From contig NZ_JAJITD010000008.1 of assembly GCF_020880815.1 (NCBI RefSeq), positions 124,001 to 188,000 on the forward strand: a stretch of 64,000 nt of DNA, written 5' to 3'. Below are positions 17,173-24,487 of this stretch, one piece after another (within the stretch, counting starts at the first letter, position 1; each line of letters starts with the position of its first letter). The position numbers and the translations under genes were made by a program. Below the pieces are notes generated by a model. That model did no database searches and was not told the origin of the DNA. It saw nothing but the letters and a program-made list of their open reading frames with translations. The stretch comes from Paraburkholderia sejongensis (lineage in GTDB: Bacteria > Pseudomonadota > Gammaproteobacteria > Burkholderiales > Burkholderiaceae).

Positions 17173-17194
17173 CGATACGTCATCTGACGTATCG
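17173..17194. repeat. Perfect 22-bp palindrome
   Basis: CGATACGTCA (17173-17182), a 2-nt centre, and TGACGTATCG (17185-17194) match exactly. It lies between the terminators of two convergent genes, not at a recognisable promoter. It could be a protein-binding site; its role is unknown. Confidence 0.7.
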
Positions 17195-17298
17195 GAGCGT
17201 TCGGCCAATCACGCGTATGGAACGGCAACGGCACGACGCTGTTGCTTGCGGTGACGCCGGCAGCAGCGGCTGGGCTGGCTGCTGGCGTAGAAACGACA

Positions 17299-17320
17299 AC
17301 GCCAGGCCGAAGCCTGGCGT
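17299..17320 (-). terminator. Hairpin with UUCG-type loop after phaP
   Basis: ACGCCAGGC/GCCTGGCGT arms enclose a loop that reads TTCG on the minus strand, 25-45 bp beyond the phaP stop. The following T content is poor (TTGTCGTTT), so it may stabilise the 3' end rather than terminate on its own. Confidence 0.5.
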
Positions 17321-17344
17321 CGCGATGCCTGAACGCCGTAAAGC

Positions 17345-17917
17345 TTAGGCGGTCTTCTTGGCAGCGCGCGATGCTTGCGCAGCAGCTTGCGAAGCTGCCT
17401 TCGATGCGGCCGTTGCAGCTGCATTGAAGTTGCTTTCGGCGATTTCGACAGCCTGGCGGGTTGCCTTGTGGACCGTTTCGTACGTCGTGTTGGCGGCGGT
17501 GATAGCCGACTTCATCACGGCAACGGCGGTTTCCGAACCAGCCGGTGCGTTCTTCGCGACGTTTTCGACCAGAGCCTGGACCTTGCGGTTTTGCTCTTCG
17601 AATTGCGCTTCAGCGACGCGGGTGAATTCGCCTTGCGTTGCCGACACGATTTCGTACACGTGACGGCCATACGACAGCGCTTTTTCGGCGACCGGCTGCG
17701 CGAGGCTCGCTTGCAGTGCCAGCAGTTCCTGTGCGTCCTTCACCGACAGCGCGCGCTGGGCGTTTTCCTGGCTTTCCGCGAGCGTCGACTTCACGACTTG
17801 CAGGTTCAGTTCAACCAGCTTTTCAACGCCTTCGAATGCCTTGGTCGTCAGACCGAACAGCGTTTCGAAGTTGGCTTTCTGGGCGGCGGCGAATTGTTCG
17901 GGGGTCAGCAGAGTCAT
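17345..17917 (-). CDS. phaP: Phasin (PHB granule-associated protein)
   Basis: A 190-residue phasin coating poly(3-hydroxybutyrate) granules. The N-terminus MTLLTPEQFAAAQKANFETL and the segment TTKAFEGVEKLVELNLQVVK are characteristic of the Burkholderia/Cupriavidus phasin family. The body is almost entirely amphipathic helix, ending in an Ala/Lys-rich tail (AASKAASQAAAQASRAAKK). No Cys or Trp occurs, and there is no signal peptide. GGAGCGTAAACG precedes the ATG. It has a strong own promoter and palindromic elements in its upstream region, consistent with tight control, as known for phasins under PhaR. Confidence 0.93.
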   Translation of the reverse strand: MTLLTPEQFAAAQKANFETLFGLTTKAFEGVEKLVELNLQVVKSTLAESQENAQRALSVKDAQELLALQASLAQPVAEKALSYGRHVYEIVSATQGEFTRVAEAQFEEQNRKVQALVENVAKNAPAGSETAVAVMKSAITAANTTYETVHKATRQAVEIAESNFNAAATAASKAASQAAAQASRAAKKTA

Positions 17918-17999
17918 CGTTTACGCTCCTGGATCGCGGACCGTCTGTGCGGACCGCATTGGGTTGGTGGCGAGACGCAGTGGATCGTCTGCCTGGACC

Positions 18000-18019
18000 G
18001 CGATGTATTTGTGCATCGC
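18000..18019. repeat. Inverted repeat at the phaP transcription start
   Basis: GCGATG - 8 nt - CATCGC. On the minus strand it lies just after the inferred phaP start, a position suited to a repressor. It includes a TTGTGC copy that recurs in the dyad at 18068-18082. Confidence 0.4.
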
Positions 18020-18032
18020 AGCAATGGTTCCC

Positions 18033-18060
18033 ATTTTAGGATGGTCACAAATAATGTCAA
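18033..18060 (-). promoter_or_regulatory. Sigma-70 promoter of phaP
   Basis: Read on the minus strand: TTGACA (18060-18055), a 16-bp spacer, and TAAAAT (18038-18033). The inferred start near 18026 gives a leader of about 110 nt. Confidence 0.75.
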
Positions 18061-18067
18061 GCACTTT

Positions 18068-18082
18068 TTGTGCGCCGCACAA
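18068..18082. promoter_or_regulatory. Dyad TTGTGC-GCC-GCACAA upstream of the phaP -35
   Basis: A perfect 6-bp inverted repeat with a 3-bp centre sits 8 bp upstream of the phaP -35 box. The half-site TTGTGC recurs at 18009-18014. It is a candidate PhaR-type operator, by inference from position and the phasin context. Confidence 0.45.
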
Positions 18083-18635
18083 TTCAGGGAAAACGCTAAT
18101 AAAACAAGACGTTATGCAGTAGGCATGTCATACAGATGACACGCGATGATTTTTCTTTGCACCGTTCCGGTGCAGGATAAAAACCTAATTGGATGGGGTG
18201 CTGGAAATTATTTTTCCCCGCCAAAACGCATATGCAGGCACGATAGCGTGTCGATGCTACGATTCGTCCCCTGAAAAAAGCCGTCCTCGTGAATTCGATG
18301 TAAACCACAAAGTGCTACGGAACGTTAAGAAAGTGCGATAGTCGAACGCGCGTTAGCGACTTTCGGCAGACGTTTAACAGTGTGTGTCGCCTGCTCGCAA
18401 CGCCTTCACCGCACGGCGGCGCAATATCCGCCGATGCACCACCGTAGTTTCCCGGATCAAGGTTGTCTCGAAATTGCCGTTAAGCTGCAAGAATCTGCTC
18501 GATTCTGTTGGGCGGCGGCAATGGGGAGGCATGGACTGCAGCGATCGCTTTTTTCGATCGATGTGCGGCACTTATTTGGGTTTTTGCGATCGGAGCTTAC
18601 AAGCCGGTTTAAGGAGCGCGTATAAGTGCTTCAAA

Positions 18636-18664
18636 TTGCTAATTTTTCGTTGCTTTACTACACT
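18636..18664 (+). promoter_or_regulatory. Putative promoter of pbpG
   Basis: TTGCTA (18636-18641), a 17-bp spacer, and TACACT (18659-18664). The inferred start near 18671 is about 30 nt before the ATG at 18700. Confidence 0.55.
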
Positions 18665-18699
18665 TGCGGAAACCTCTCGCCGCTCCCTATTGAACACCC

Positions 18700-19893
18700 A
18701 TGAAAACCGACATGTTTTCGTCGCTAAAAGTGCTCCACGGCGCGGCGCGCAGCACCGCTCTGTCGGTGGCCGTGTCGCTCGCCGTCGCGGCAGCGTTCGC
18801 CACGCCCGTCGACACTTTTGCAGCCACTTCTGCTGCAACCGCAAAAACCACCAAACACGCGAAAGCCGCGAAAAAAGCGGCCCCGGCCACGGCTCCCGAG
18901 AAGGTGTCGAGCCGGGCGGCGAAGGCCGGCAAGAGCGCGGCCGTGAAAGCGGCCGCCGCGGATGACGACGCGCCGCGTGCCGGCGCCAAACGCAAGCGCG
19001 TGTCGTTTACTGCCAACGGCCGTCACCATTCGGCGGTGCGCCGGGTCGCGTTCGAGCCGCGTCCGCCGACGGTCGGCCAGGCGTTCGGCCTGCACGAAAC
19101 GCCGGACGCGCTGATGCTGCGTTCGAGCGTCGCGTATGTGATCGACCAGAACACCGGCGAGCCGCTGTTCGACAAGAACTCGCATGCGGTGGTGCCGATC
19201 GCTTCGATCACCAAGCTGATGACCGCGATGGTCGTGCTCGATTCGAAAGAGCCGATGACCGACCAGCTCGAAGTCACCGACGAAGACCGCGACTACGAGA
19301 AGAACACCGGCTCGCGTCTGTCGGTGGGCTCGGTGCTGTCGCGCGAGGACATGCTGCATATCGCCCTGATGGCGTCGGAGAACCGCGCGGCGGCGGCGCT
19401 GTCGCGCTACTACCCGGGCGGCCGTCCGGCCTTCCTCGCGGCAATGAACGCGAAGGCGAGGCAGCTCGGCATGACCGACACGCACTTCGAGAACTCGACC
19501 GGTCTGACGAGCCAGAACGTGTCGAGCGCGCGCGATCTGGTGAAGATGGTCAACGCGGCGTATCAATATCCGCTGATCCGCAAGTTCTCGACCGATCACA
19601 GCTACGAGGTGTACACCGGCAAGCGCTCGCTCGCTTACAACAGCACGAATGCGCTGGTGCGTAATCCGACGTGGGACATCGGTCTGCAGAAGACCGGCTT
19701 CATCAACGAAGCGGGCGAGTGCCTCGTGATGCAGGCGACCATCCACGGGCGGCCGACGGTCATGGTGCTGCTCGATTCGTCGGGCAAGTATTCGCGCTTT
19801 GCCGATGCGACGCGTCTGCGCACGTGGCTCGATAACGGCGGCGGCGAGCAGCCGCGTATCACCAGCGCCGATGCCGGCGGCGCGGGGACCTGA
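18700..19893 (+). CDS. pbpG: D-alanyl-D-alanine endopeptidase/carboxypeptidase (PBP7-like, S11 family)
   Basis: A 397-residue penicillin-binding serine peptidase that trims peptidoglycan cross-links or stem peptides. The three active-site motifs are present: Ser169-x-x-Lys172 (SITK), Ser226-Glu-Asn228 and Lys331-Thr-Gly333. A signal peptide covers about residues 1-42, with a Leu/Ala/Val core. It is followed by an unusual 80-residue Lys/Ala/Arg-rich linker (about 43-125) before the catalytic domain. No C-terminal amphipathic anchor like that of PBP5 is evident, which favours the PBP7/PbpG group. It has its own promoter and a strong terminator, so it is monocistronic. Confidence 0.9.
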   Translation: MKTDMFSSLKVLHGAARSTALSVAVSLAVAAAFATPVDTFAATSAATAKTTKHAKAAKKAAPATAPEKVSSRAAKAGKSAAVKAAAADDDAPRAGAKRKRVSFTANGRHHSAVRRVAFEPRPPTVGQAFGLHETPDALMLRSSVAYVIDQNTGEPLFDKNSHAVVPIASITKLMTAMVVLDSKEPMTDQLEVTDEDRDYEKNTGSRLSVGSVLSREDMLHIALMASENRAAAALSRYYPGGRPAFLAAMNAKARQLGMTDTHFENSTGLTSQNVSSARDLVKMVNAAYQYPLIRKFSTDHSYEVYTGKRSLAYNSTNALVRNPTWDIGLQKTGFINEAGECLVMQATIHGRPTVMVLLDSSGKYSRFADATRLRTWLDNGGGEQPRITSADAGGAGT

Positions 19894-19920
19894 AGCCAGC
19901 GGGTTCTGTAGCCGTAAAGA

Positions 19921-19949
19921 AAAAGCCTCGCGGATGCGAGGCTTTTTTT
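19921..19949 (+). terminator. Intrinsic terminator after pbpG
   Basis: AAAAGCCTCGC - GGAT - GCGAGGCTTTT stem-loop followed by more T residues. It is symmetrical enough to serve the convergent IclR gene as well. Confidence 0.9.
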
Positions 19950-19985
19950 ATGCCGCCGACACGGGTGCAATGAGCGGCGCGCCGG

Positions 19986-20810
19986 TTACGAATGGTGGCC
20001 GTGGCCGTGGCCGTGCCCATGCCCATGATCCTGCTGCGGCTGGGGCCGATAGCCGAGCGACTCCGAAATCATCAGCGCGGTCTGGCTCAGCTGACCCAGC
20101 CACGAATCCTGCAGGCGGTCGGCCGGCGCCGACAGCGACAGACCCGCGACGAGCTTGCCGGTGTCGTCGTAGATGCCGGCGGCGATGCAGCGCACGCCGA
20201 GTTCGAGTTCTTCGTTATCGCGCGCGCAGGCCTGTTGACGCACGTGCGACAGCTCGCGTTCGAGTTTCGCCAGATCGGTGATGCTGTTTTGCGTGTGACC
20301 CGACAGGCCGGTGCGCGTCGCGTATGCGCGCACGCGGGTCGCTTCGTCGGCGGCGAGGAACAGTTTGCCGACCGAGGTCAGGTGCAGCGGCGCGCGGCCC
20401 CCGATCGCCCGCACCACCTGCATGCCCGAGCGCTCCGAATACGCGCGCTCGATATAAACGATTTCGTCGCCCTGACGGACCGACAGATTGACGGTCTGGC
20501 CGGTCTGTCGATGCAGCTCGCGCATCGGCGTAAGCGCCGCGTCGCGGACCGACAGGCGTGCCTTGACCAGATTGCCGAGTTCGAGCAGGCGCATGCCTAG
20601 GCGGTAGGTGCCCGGATCCGACCGGTCGACCAGCCGGCACATCACCATATCGTTCAGGATGCGGTGCGCGGTGGACGGGTGCAGTTCCGTGCGCAGGGCC
20701 AGTTCTTTCAGGCTGACCGGGTCGCTATGCGCCGCCAGTGCATCGAGCAGGCGCATCATGCGTTCGATCACCTGGATCGAAGTTTTGGGATCCGGGTTGG
20801 TATCGCTCAT
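19986..20810 (-). CDS. IclR-family transcriptional regulator with His-rich tail
   Basis: A 274-residue regulator. The N-terminal winged helix (about 10-70) has SLKELALRTELHPSTAHRILNDM. The C-terminal effector domain (about 80-255) has GDEIVYIERAYS, HLTSVGKLFLA and the family-typical GVRCIAAGIYD plus AGLSLSAP. The last 13 residues alternate His and Gly, a likely metal-binding or low-complexity tail absent from typical IclR proteins. The open frame runs far upstream, but ATG at 20810 (MSDTNPDPK) begins the IclR-like sequence. It is divergent from lutAB, so control of lactate oxidation genes is a reasonable inference. Confidence 0.88.
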   Translation of the reverse strand: MSDTNPDPKTSIQVIERMMRLLDALAAHSDPVSLKELALRTELHPSTAHRILNDMVMCRLVDRSDPGTYRLGMRLLELGNLVKARLSVRDAALTPMRELHRQTGQTVNLSVRQGDEIVYIERAYSERSGMQVVRAIGGRAPLHLTSVGKLFLAADEATRVRAYATRTGLSGHTQNSITDLAKLERELSHVRQQACARDNEELELGVRCIAAGIYDDTGKLVAGLSLSAPADRLQDSWLGQLSQTALMISESLGYRPQPQQDHGHGHGHGHGHHS

Positions 20811-20930
20811 ATGAGAATCGGTGGATGCGTCAAACAGCGAAAACTGATTGTATCTCGTATGGTGAAAAAAGCGAGCGCGGTCGAAGAGTGCTTCGAATCC
20901 GCGCAAGCCGCGTCCTATGCCGTTCGGCCG

Positions 20931-20960
20931 TTGGTATTGCCGCGCCAAACAGCGGATAAT
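20931..20960 (+). promoter_or_regulatory. Putative lutA promoter
   Basis: TTGGTA (20931-20936), an 18-bp spacer, and GATAAT (20955-20960), 28 bp before the lutA ATG. On the opposite strand TACAAT (20852-20847) could be the -10 of the divergent IclR gene. Confidence 0.5.
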
Positions 20961-20987
20961 CAGGCAAGTTTCCCCGAAGGAGGGCTC

Positions 20988-21710
20988 ATGCGAGTCGGAT
21001 TGTTCGTTACCTGCCTGATCGACCTGATGCGGCCCGAAATCGGTTTTTCGGTCATCAAGCTGATCGAGGGCGCCGGCTTCGAGGTCGTCGTGCCGCCCGC
21101 GCAAACCTGCTGCGGGCAGCCCGCGTACAACTCGGGCGAGCGTCGCCTCGCGCGCGACCTCGCCGAGAAAACGCTGCGCGAATTCGAACAGTTCGACTAC
21201 GTGGTGGTGCCGTCCGGCTCGTGCGGCGGGATGATCCGCGCGCACTACGGCGATCTGTTCGGCGACGATCCCGAGCTGATGAACCGCTTCGGCCGTTTGC
21301 GCGCGAAGGTGTTCGAGCTGACCGATTTTCTCGTCAACGTCGCGAAGGTGCGGCTGCAACCGGGCGAGTTTGCCGCGCAGGTGACCTATCACGACTCGTG
21401 CTCCGGCTTGCGCGAACTCGGCGTGAAGACGCAGCCGCGCGAGTTGCTCGCGCAGGTTGGTGTCGCGGTGACCGAGATGAAGGGGTGCGAGCATTGCTGC
21501 GGCTTTGGCGGCACGTTCGCGGTCAAGTATGGCGATATCTCGACCGCGATCGTCGACGAAAAATGCGCGAATATCGCGGCAACCGGCGCGGGCACCGTGG
21601 TGCTCGGCGATCTCGGCTGCATGCTCAATATCGAAGGGCGCCTGCGCCGCAACGGCGATTCGACCACCCGCGTGCTGCACATCGCGCAGGTGCTGGCCGG
21701 CGACGTGTAA
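20988..21710 (+). CDS. lutA: L-lactate oxidation Fe-S protein LutA (YkgE/LldE family)
   Basis: 240 residues with two CCG domains, each binding part of an iron-sulfur or heterodisulfide-type centre: TCCGQPAYNSG in the first half, then HDSCSGLRELG and CEHCCGFGG in the second. In the LutABC complex this subunit takes part in oxidising L-lactate to pyruvate. The start is set by GAAGGAGGG directly upstream of the ATG at 20988 and by the family N-terminus MRVGLFVTCLID. lutB begins 34 bp downstream. Confidence 0.92.
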   Translation: MRVGLFVTCLIDLMRPEIGFSVIKLIEGAGFEVVVPPAQTCCGQPAYNSGERRLARDLAEKTLREFEQFDYVVVPSGSCGGMIRAHYGDLFGDDPELMNRFGRLRAKVFELTDFLVNVAKVRLQPGEFAAQVTYHDSCSGLRELGVKTQPRELLAQVGVAVTEMKGCEHCCGFGGTFAVKYGDISTAIVDEKCANIAATGAGTVVLGDLGCMLNIEGRLRRNGDSTTRVLHIAQVLAGDV

Positions 21711-21744
21711 TTGCGCTCTGCGCTCCGACTCCCTCAAGGCTGCC

Positions 21745-23160
21745 ATGCAGATTCAATCGATGCAGTTCAAGGCTCGCGCCGGTCAGAAGCTCGCCGACCA
21801 GCGCCTGCAACAGAACCTGACCAAGCTGTCCACCAAGTTCGTGTCGGCGCGCGCCGACGCGATGACCGCGATCGACTTTCCGGCGACACGCGCCGCCTTG
21901 AAGGAGCGCCGCAATCGCGCGCTCGACAATCTCGACGTATGGCTGGAAACGTTCGAGCGCGAGGCGACCCGGCGCGGCGTGACGGTGCTGTTCGCCGAGA
22001 GCACCCAGGATGCCGCGCGGCTGGTCGGCGAGATCGCGAGCCGGCACGACGTGAAAAAGGTGATCAAGACCAAGTCGATGGTCACCGAGGAAATGCGCTT
22101 GAACGAAGTGCTCGGGCAGATGGGCGTGCAGTCGATCGAAACCGATCTTGGCGAATACATTCTGCAGATCAATGACAACGAGCCGCCGAGCCACATCATC
22201 GCGCCGGTCGTGCACAAGGATAAGGACGAGATCGCCGACCTCTTCGCCAAGACCCACGGCCGGCCCCGGCTGACCGAGATTCCCGACATGACGCGCGAGG
22301 CGCGCGAGATGCTCCGGCCGCATTTTCTGAGCGCGGACATGGGCGTGACCGGCGGCAACTTCATCGTCGCGGAAACGGGCTCGGTGGTGGTCGTGACGAA
22401 CGAGGGCAACGAAGGCATGTGCACGGTGATGCCGCGCGTGCACGTGGCGGTGACCGGCATCGAGAAGGTGCTGCCCACTCTCGAAGATCTCGCGACCGCG
22501 ATGCGTCTGCTGCCGCGCTCGGCGACGGGTCAGGCGACCTCGAACTATTTCTCGATGCTGACCGGGCCGCGCGGTGCGGGCGATCAGGACGGACCCGAGC
22601 ATATGTATGTGGTGCTGGTCGACGGTGGACGCACCGGGCTGATCGGCGGCGACTTTCAGGAGATGCTGCGCTGCATCCGCTGCGGCGCGTGCATGAATCA
22701 TTGCCCGGTTTATCAGAAGGTGGGTGGCCATGCGTACGGCTGGGTCTATCCGGGGCCAATGGGCTCGGTGCTGACGCCGAGCTATGTCGGCATCGACAAG
22801 GCGCTCGATCTGCCGCAGGCCGCGACGCTGTGCGGCGAATGCAATAGCGTGTGCCCGGTCGGCATTCCGCTGTCGGATCTGTTGCGCAAGCTGCGCGAAA
22901 AACAGATGGAGCGACGTCTGCGGCCGTGGAAGGAACGGGCGGGCCTCGCGCTGTGGGGCTGGTTCGCGTTACATCCGGATGCCTATGCGCTCGTGACCAA
23001 ACTGGCGGTACGTGTGCTGGAGCGCATGGGCGGCAGCAAGCGGTCGATCGCGAAGCTGCCGCTCGGCGGCGCCGGCTGGACCAACACGCGCGAGATGCCG
23101 GCGCCGGTCGGACGAACTTTCAGGGAACTGTATGCGGCGCAGCGAAGCCATATCGGCTGA
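21745..23160 (+). CDS. lutB: L-lactate oxidation Fe-S protein LutB (YkgF/LldF family)
   Basis: A 471-residue protein with an N-terminal LUD domain (TKSMVTEEMRLNE near 110, GVTGGNFIVAETG near 200). It is followed by two [4Fe-4S] ferredoxin motifs: CIRCGACMNHCPVY near 310 and CGECNSVCPVGIP near 363. Together with LutA it forms the lactate oxidation module. The usual third gene, lutC (a small LUD protein), is not in the 125 bp before the terminator nor in the following genes. ATG at 21745 was chosen; MQFKA five codons on is an alternative. Its product supplies pyruvate, linking the locus metabolically to the nearby pyruvate dehydrogenase genes. Confidence 0.92.
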   Translation: MQIQSMQFKARAGQKLADQRLQQNLTKLSTKFVSARADAMTAIDFPATRAALKERRNRALDNLDVWLETFEREATRRGVTVLFAESTQDAARLVGEIASRHDVKKVIKTKSMVTEEMRLNEVLGQMGVQSIETDLGEYILQINDNEPPSHIIAPVVHKDKDEIADLFAKTHGRPRLTEIPDMTREAREMLRPHFLSADMGVTGGNFIVAETGSVVVVTNEGNEGMCTVMPRVHVAVTGIEKVLPTLEDLATAMRLLPRSATGQATSNYFSMLTGPRGAGDQDGPEHMYVVLVDGGRTGLIGGDFQEMLRCIRCGACMNHCPVYQKVGGHAYGWVYPGPMGSVLTPSYVGIDKALDLPQAATLCGECNSVCPVGIPLSDLLRKLREKQMERRLRPWKERAGLALWGWFALHPDAYALVTKLAVRVLERMGGSKRSIAKLPLGGAGWTNTREMPAPVGRTFRELYAAQRSHIG

Positions 23161-23226
23161 GCGAGCGGTTTCGGCAGGGAGCGGTTTGAACGGCGGCGCG
23201 TGAGCGCGCAGCCGGTGACGCGGATG

Positions 23227-23279
23227 AAACGGGCGGGGCGGCGTGCGTAACGATAACGCACACCGCCCCGCCCGTTTTT
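23227..23279 (+). terminator. Strong bidirectional terminator between lutB and a lipoprotein gene
   Basis: A 15-bp G+C-rich stem (AAACGGGCGGGGCGG with its complement) extends after one mismatch into six further pairs. It has a 7-nt loop, a T-run on the plus side and an A-tract on the other. Confidence 0.9.
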
Positions 23280-23285
23280 GCATCT

Positions 23286-23828
23286 TCAGTGTTCAGTCAT
23301 TTGGCCCGCTTGCCGCGCGGGCGCGTTTCTCACCCACGCGTTGTTGCCGCCACCGCCACCTCCGCGACCACCGCCGCCGGCCTGCGGTTGAGCGGGCGGC
23401 GCAGACGGCGGCGGGCCGCCCGCGCCGGGGCGCGGACCACCGCTCGGGCCGCCGCTCATGCCGCTGGGGCCGTGCGGACCGGCTGCTGCGCCTTGGGGTG
23501 GCGGGCCGCCGCGCGGTTGGCCCGGACCGCCGCCGTCGCCGCGGTTGCCGTGATGCCAGTCGTTATCGTGCGGGCGTCCGCGGTCCGGATAGCCGCGATA
23601 CCCGGGTCCCGGTCCGTAGTAACGACCCGGCCCGTAATTGTCATAGCCGAGATAGACGTTGGTTTGCGGCACCACGGCGGCACCGGGCGCGTAGCCGTAA
23701 CCGTCGTAGCCGTAATCGCCATAGGCACCGTAGCCGTTGCCGTACATCGGCGTGCCGTCCGGGTAGACCGCGCAACCGCCGAGCAGGGCGGCGGCGACGA
23801 GAGCAGCGAGAGGAGCAAAGCGTTTCAT
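23286..23828 (-). CDS. Gly/Pro/Tyr-rich putative outer-membrane lipoprotein
   Basis: 180 residues of unknown function. A type II signal peptide ends in the lipobox LLGGC with lipidated Cys19. The next 60 residues are Tyr/Gly-rich with repeated YGxYG, DYGYDGYGY and YGPGPGY units. The rest is a Gly/Pro/Ala-rich, intrinsically disordered tail with a poly-Gly run before the C-terminus. The residue after the Cys is Ala, not Asp, so outer-membrane sorting by the Lol system is expected. Composition alone cannot give a role. Confidence 0.75.
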   Translation of the reverse strand: MKRFAPLAALVAAALLGGCAVYPDGTPMYGNGYGAYGDYGYDGYGYAPGAAVVPQTNVYLGYDNYGPGRYYGPGPGYRGYPDRGRPHDNDWHHGNRGDGGGPGQPRGGPPPQGAAAGPHGPSGMSGGPSGGPRPGAGGPPPSAPPAQPQAGGGGRGGGGGGNNAWVRNAPARQAGQMTEH

Positions 23829-24104
23829 TTTGTCAAACCGCGTGTAAGTGCAGAGAAATGCAGATGTAAGAATGAGACCACTATTATCGCCGTCCGTCTT
23901 CGGAGCTTTGTATTCGTTTGTAAGGTTTTCTTTCTCGTGCCAGCTCGCGCGACTAGTTCTGCGAAATGCTGATCAATGGACTGTTTCCTTTGAAGCAACG
24001 ATCTATCGCGCCGATGTGGGTTTTTCCTGATTGTGAATTTCTATAGGATCTCGGCTGGGCATAGTGGGTCATGAGCTCATGCGCCTCTAATCGGAAAACA
24101 CATC

Positions 24105-24338
24105 ATGAAAAACACAATATCGGTGTACTGGCCCCTCGCCATCGTCGCGTCGCTCGCGACACTCGCCTATTTGCACATCAACAGCCATGCCGCGTCGCGC
24201 GCGTCGCAAACGCTCGACGCCAATCACCTGACCGCCGAACTCGCGCGCGCGGTGTCGTACGGGATCATCGACGCCGCCGTGCTGCCCGCCAAACCGCTGC
24301 GCGACGCGACGGCGATGCCGGTCGCCGAGGCGTCGTAA
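24105..24338 (+). CDS. Small putative membrane or secreted protein
   Basis: A 77-residue ORF I do not recognise. Residues 6-22 (SVYWPLAIVASLATLAY) form one hydrophobic segment that could be an anchor or signal. The rest is Ala-rich and polar. Codon usage resembles neighbouring genes, with G/C at most third positions, but there is no convincing ribosome-binding site before the ATG. It stands between a divergent lipoprotein gene and the phosphatase gene. It may be real or a chance frame. Confidence 0.45.
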   Translation: MKNTISVYWPLAIVASLATLAYLHINSHAASRASQTLDANHLTAELARAVSYGIIDAAVLPAKPLRDATAMPVAEAS

Positions 24339-24417
24339 GCACGCGGTAGTCCACCGGTACACGAGCGGCGGCGACTGGATGCCTGTAGCACGCCCGGCGC
24401 GAATCCGTCGAGCTTTG

Positions 24418-24423
24418 TATAAT
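24418..24423 (+). promoter_or_regulatory. -10 element upstream of the phosphatase gene
   Basis: A perfect TATAAT followed by CGCGGCG, 65 bp before the ATG. No strong -35 was found. The TAYAATCGCGG pattern recurs before dapA and ndk. Confidence 0.5.
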
Positions 24424-24487
24424 CGCGGCGCATCCGCATCCTGTCCGTCGACCCTCACACGCGGCGCTTCCGGCGCCTGACTCCGCG

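Larger units (their letters stand above)
16968..17344. other. lpd-phaP convergent intergenic region
   Basis: 377 bp between two convergent genes. It holds an lpd terminator (17021-17054), two minus-strand hairpins that can end phaP transcription (17299-17320 and 17143-17168), and a perfect 22-bp palindrome (17173-17194). No gene was found. Confidence 0.6.
17918..18699. other. Long AT-rich divergent intergenic region (phaP-pbpG)
   Basis: 782 bp, visibly less G+C-rich than its surroundings, with no ORF that looks coding. It contains the phaP promoter with flanking dyads and the pbpG promoter near its right end. Small inverted repeats occur at 18126-18141 (TGTCAT/ATGACA), 18158-18174 (TGCACCG/CGGTGCA) and 18490-18506 (AGAATC/GATTCT). 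CGATCG recurs at 18542-18547 and 18555-18560. A small RNA is possible but not demonstrated. Confidence 0.5.

Noticed and set aside
18540..18549. Palindrome AGCGATCGCT followed by T-run as a terminator
   Set aside because: A perfect palindrome without a loop cannot form a stable terminator hairpin; no upstream transcript needs it.
19989..20030. CRISPR-like or minisatellite repeat
   Set aside because: The GGCCGT/GGCCAT pattern is the codon run for the His-Gly tail of the IclR-family gene; there are no spacers.
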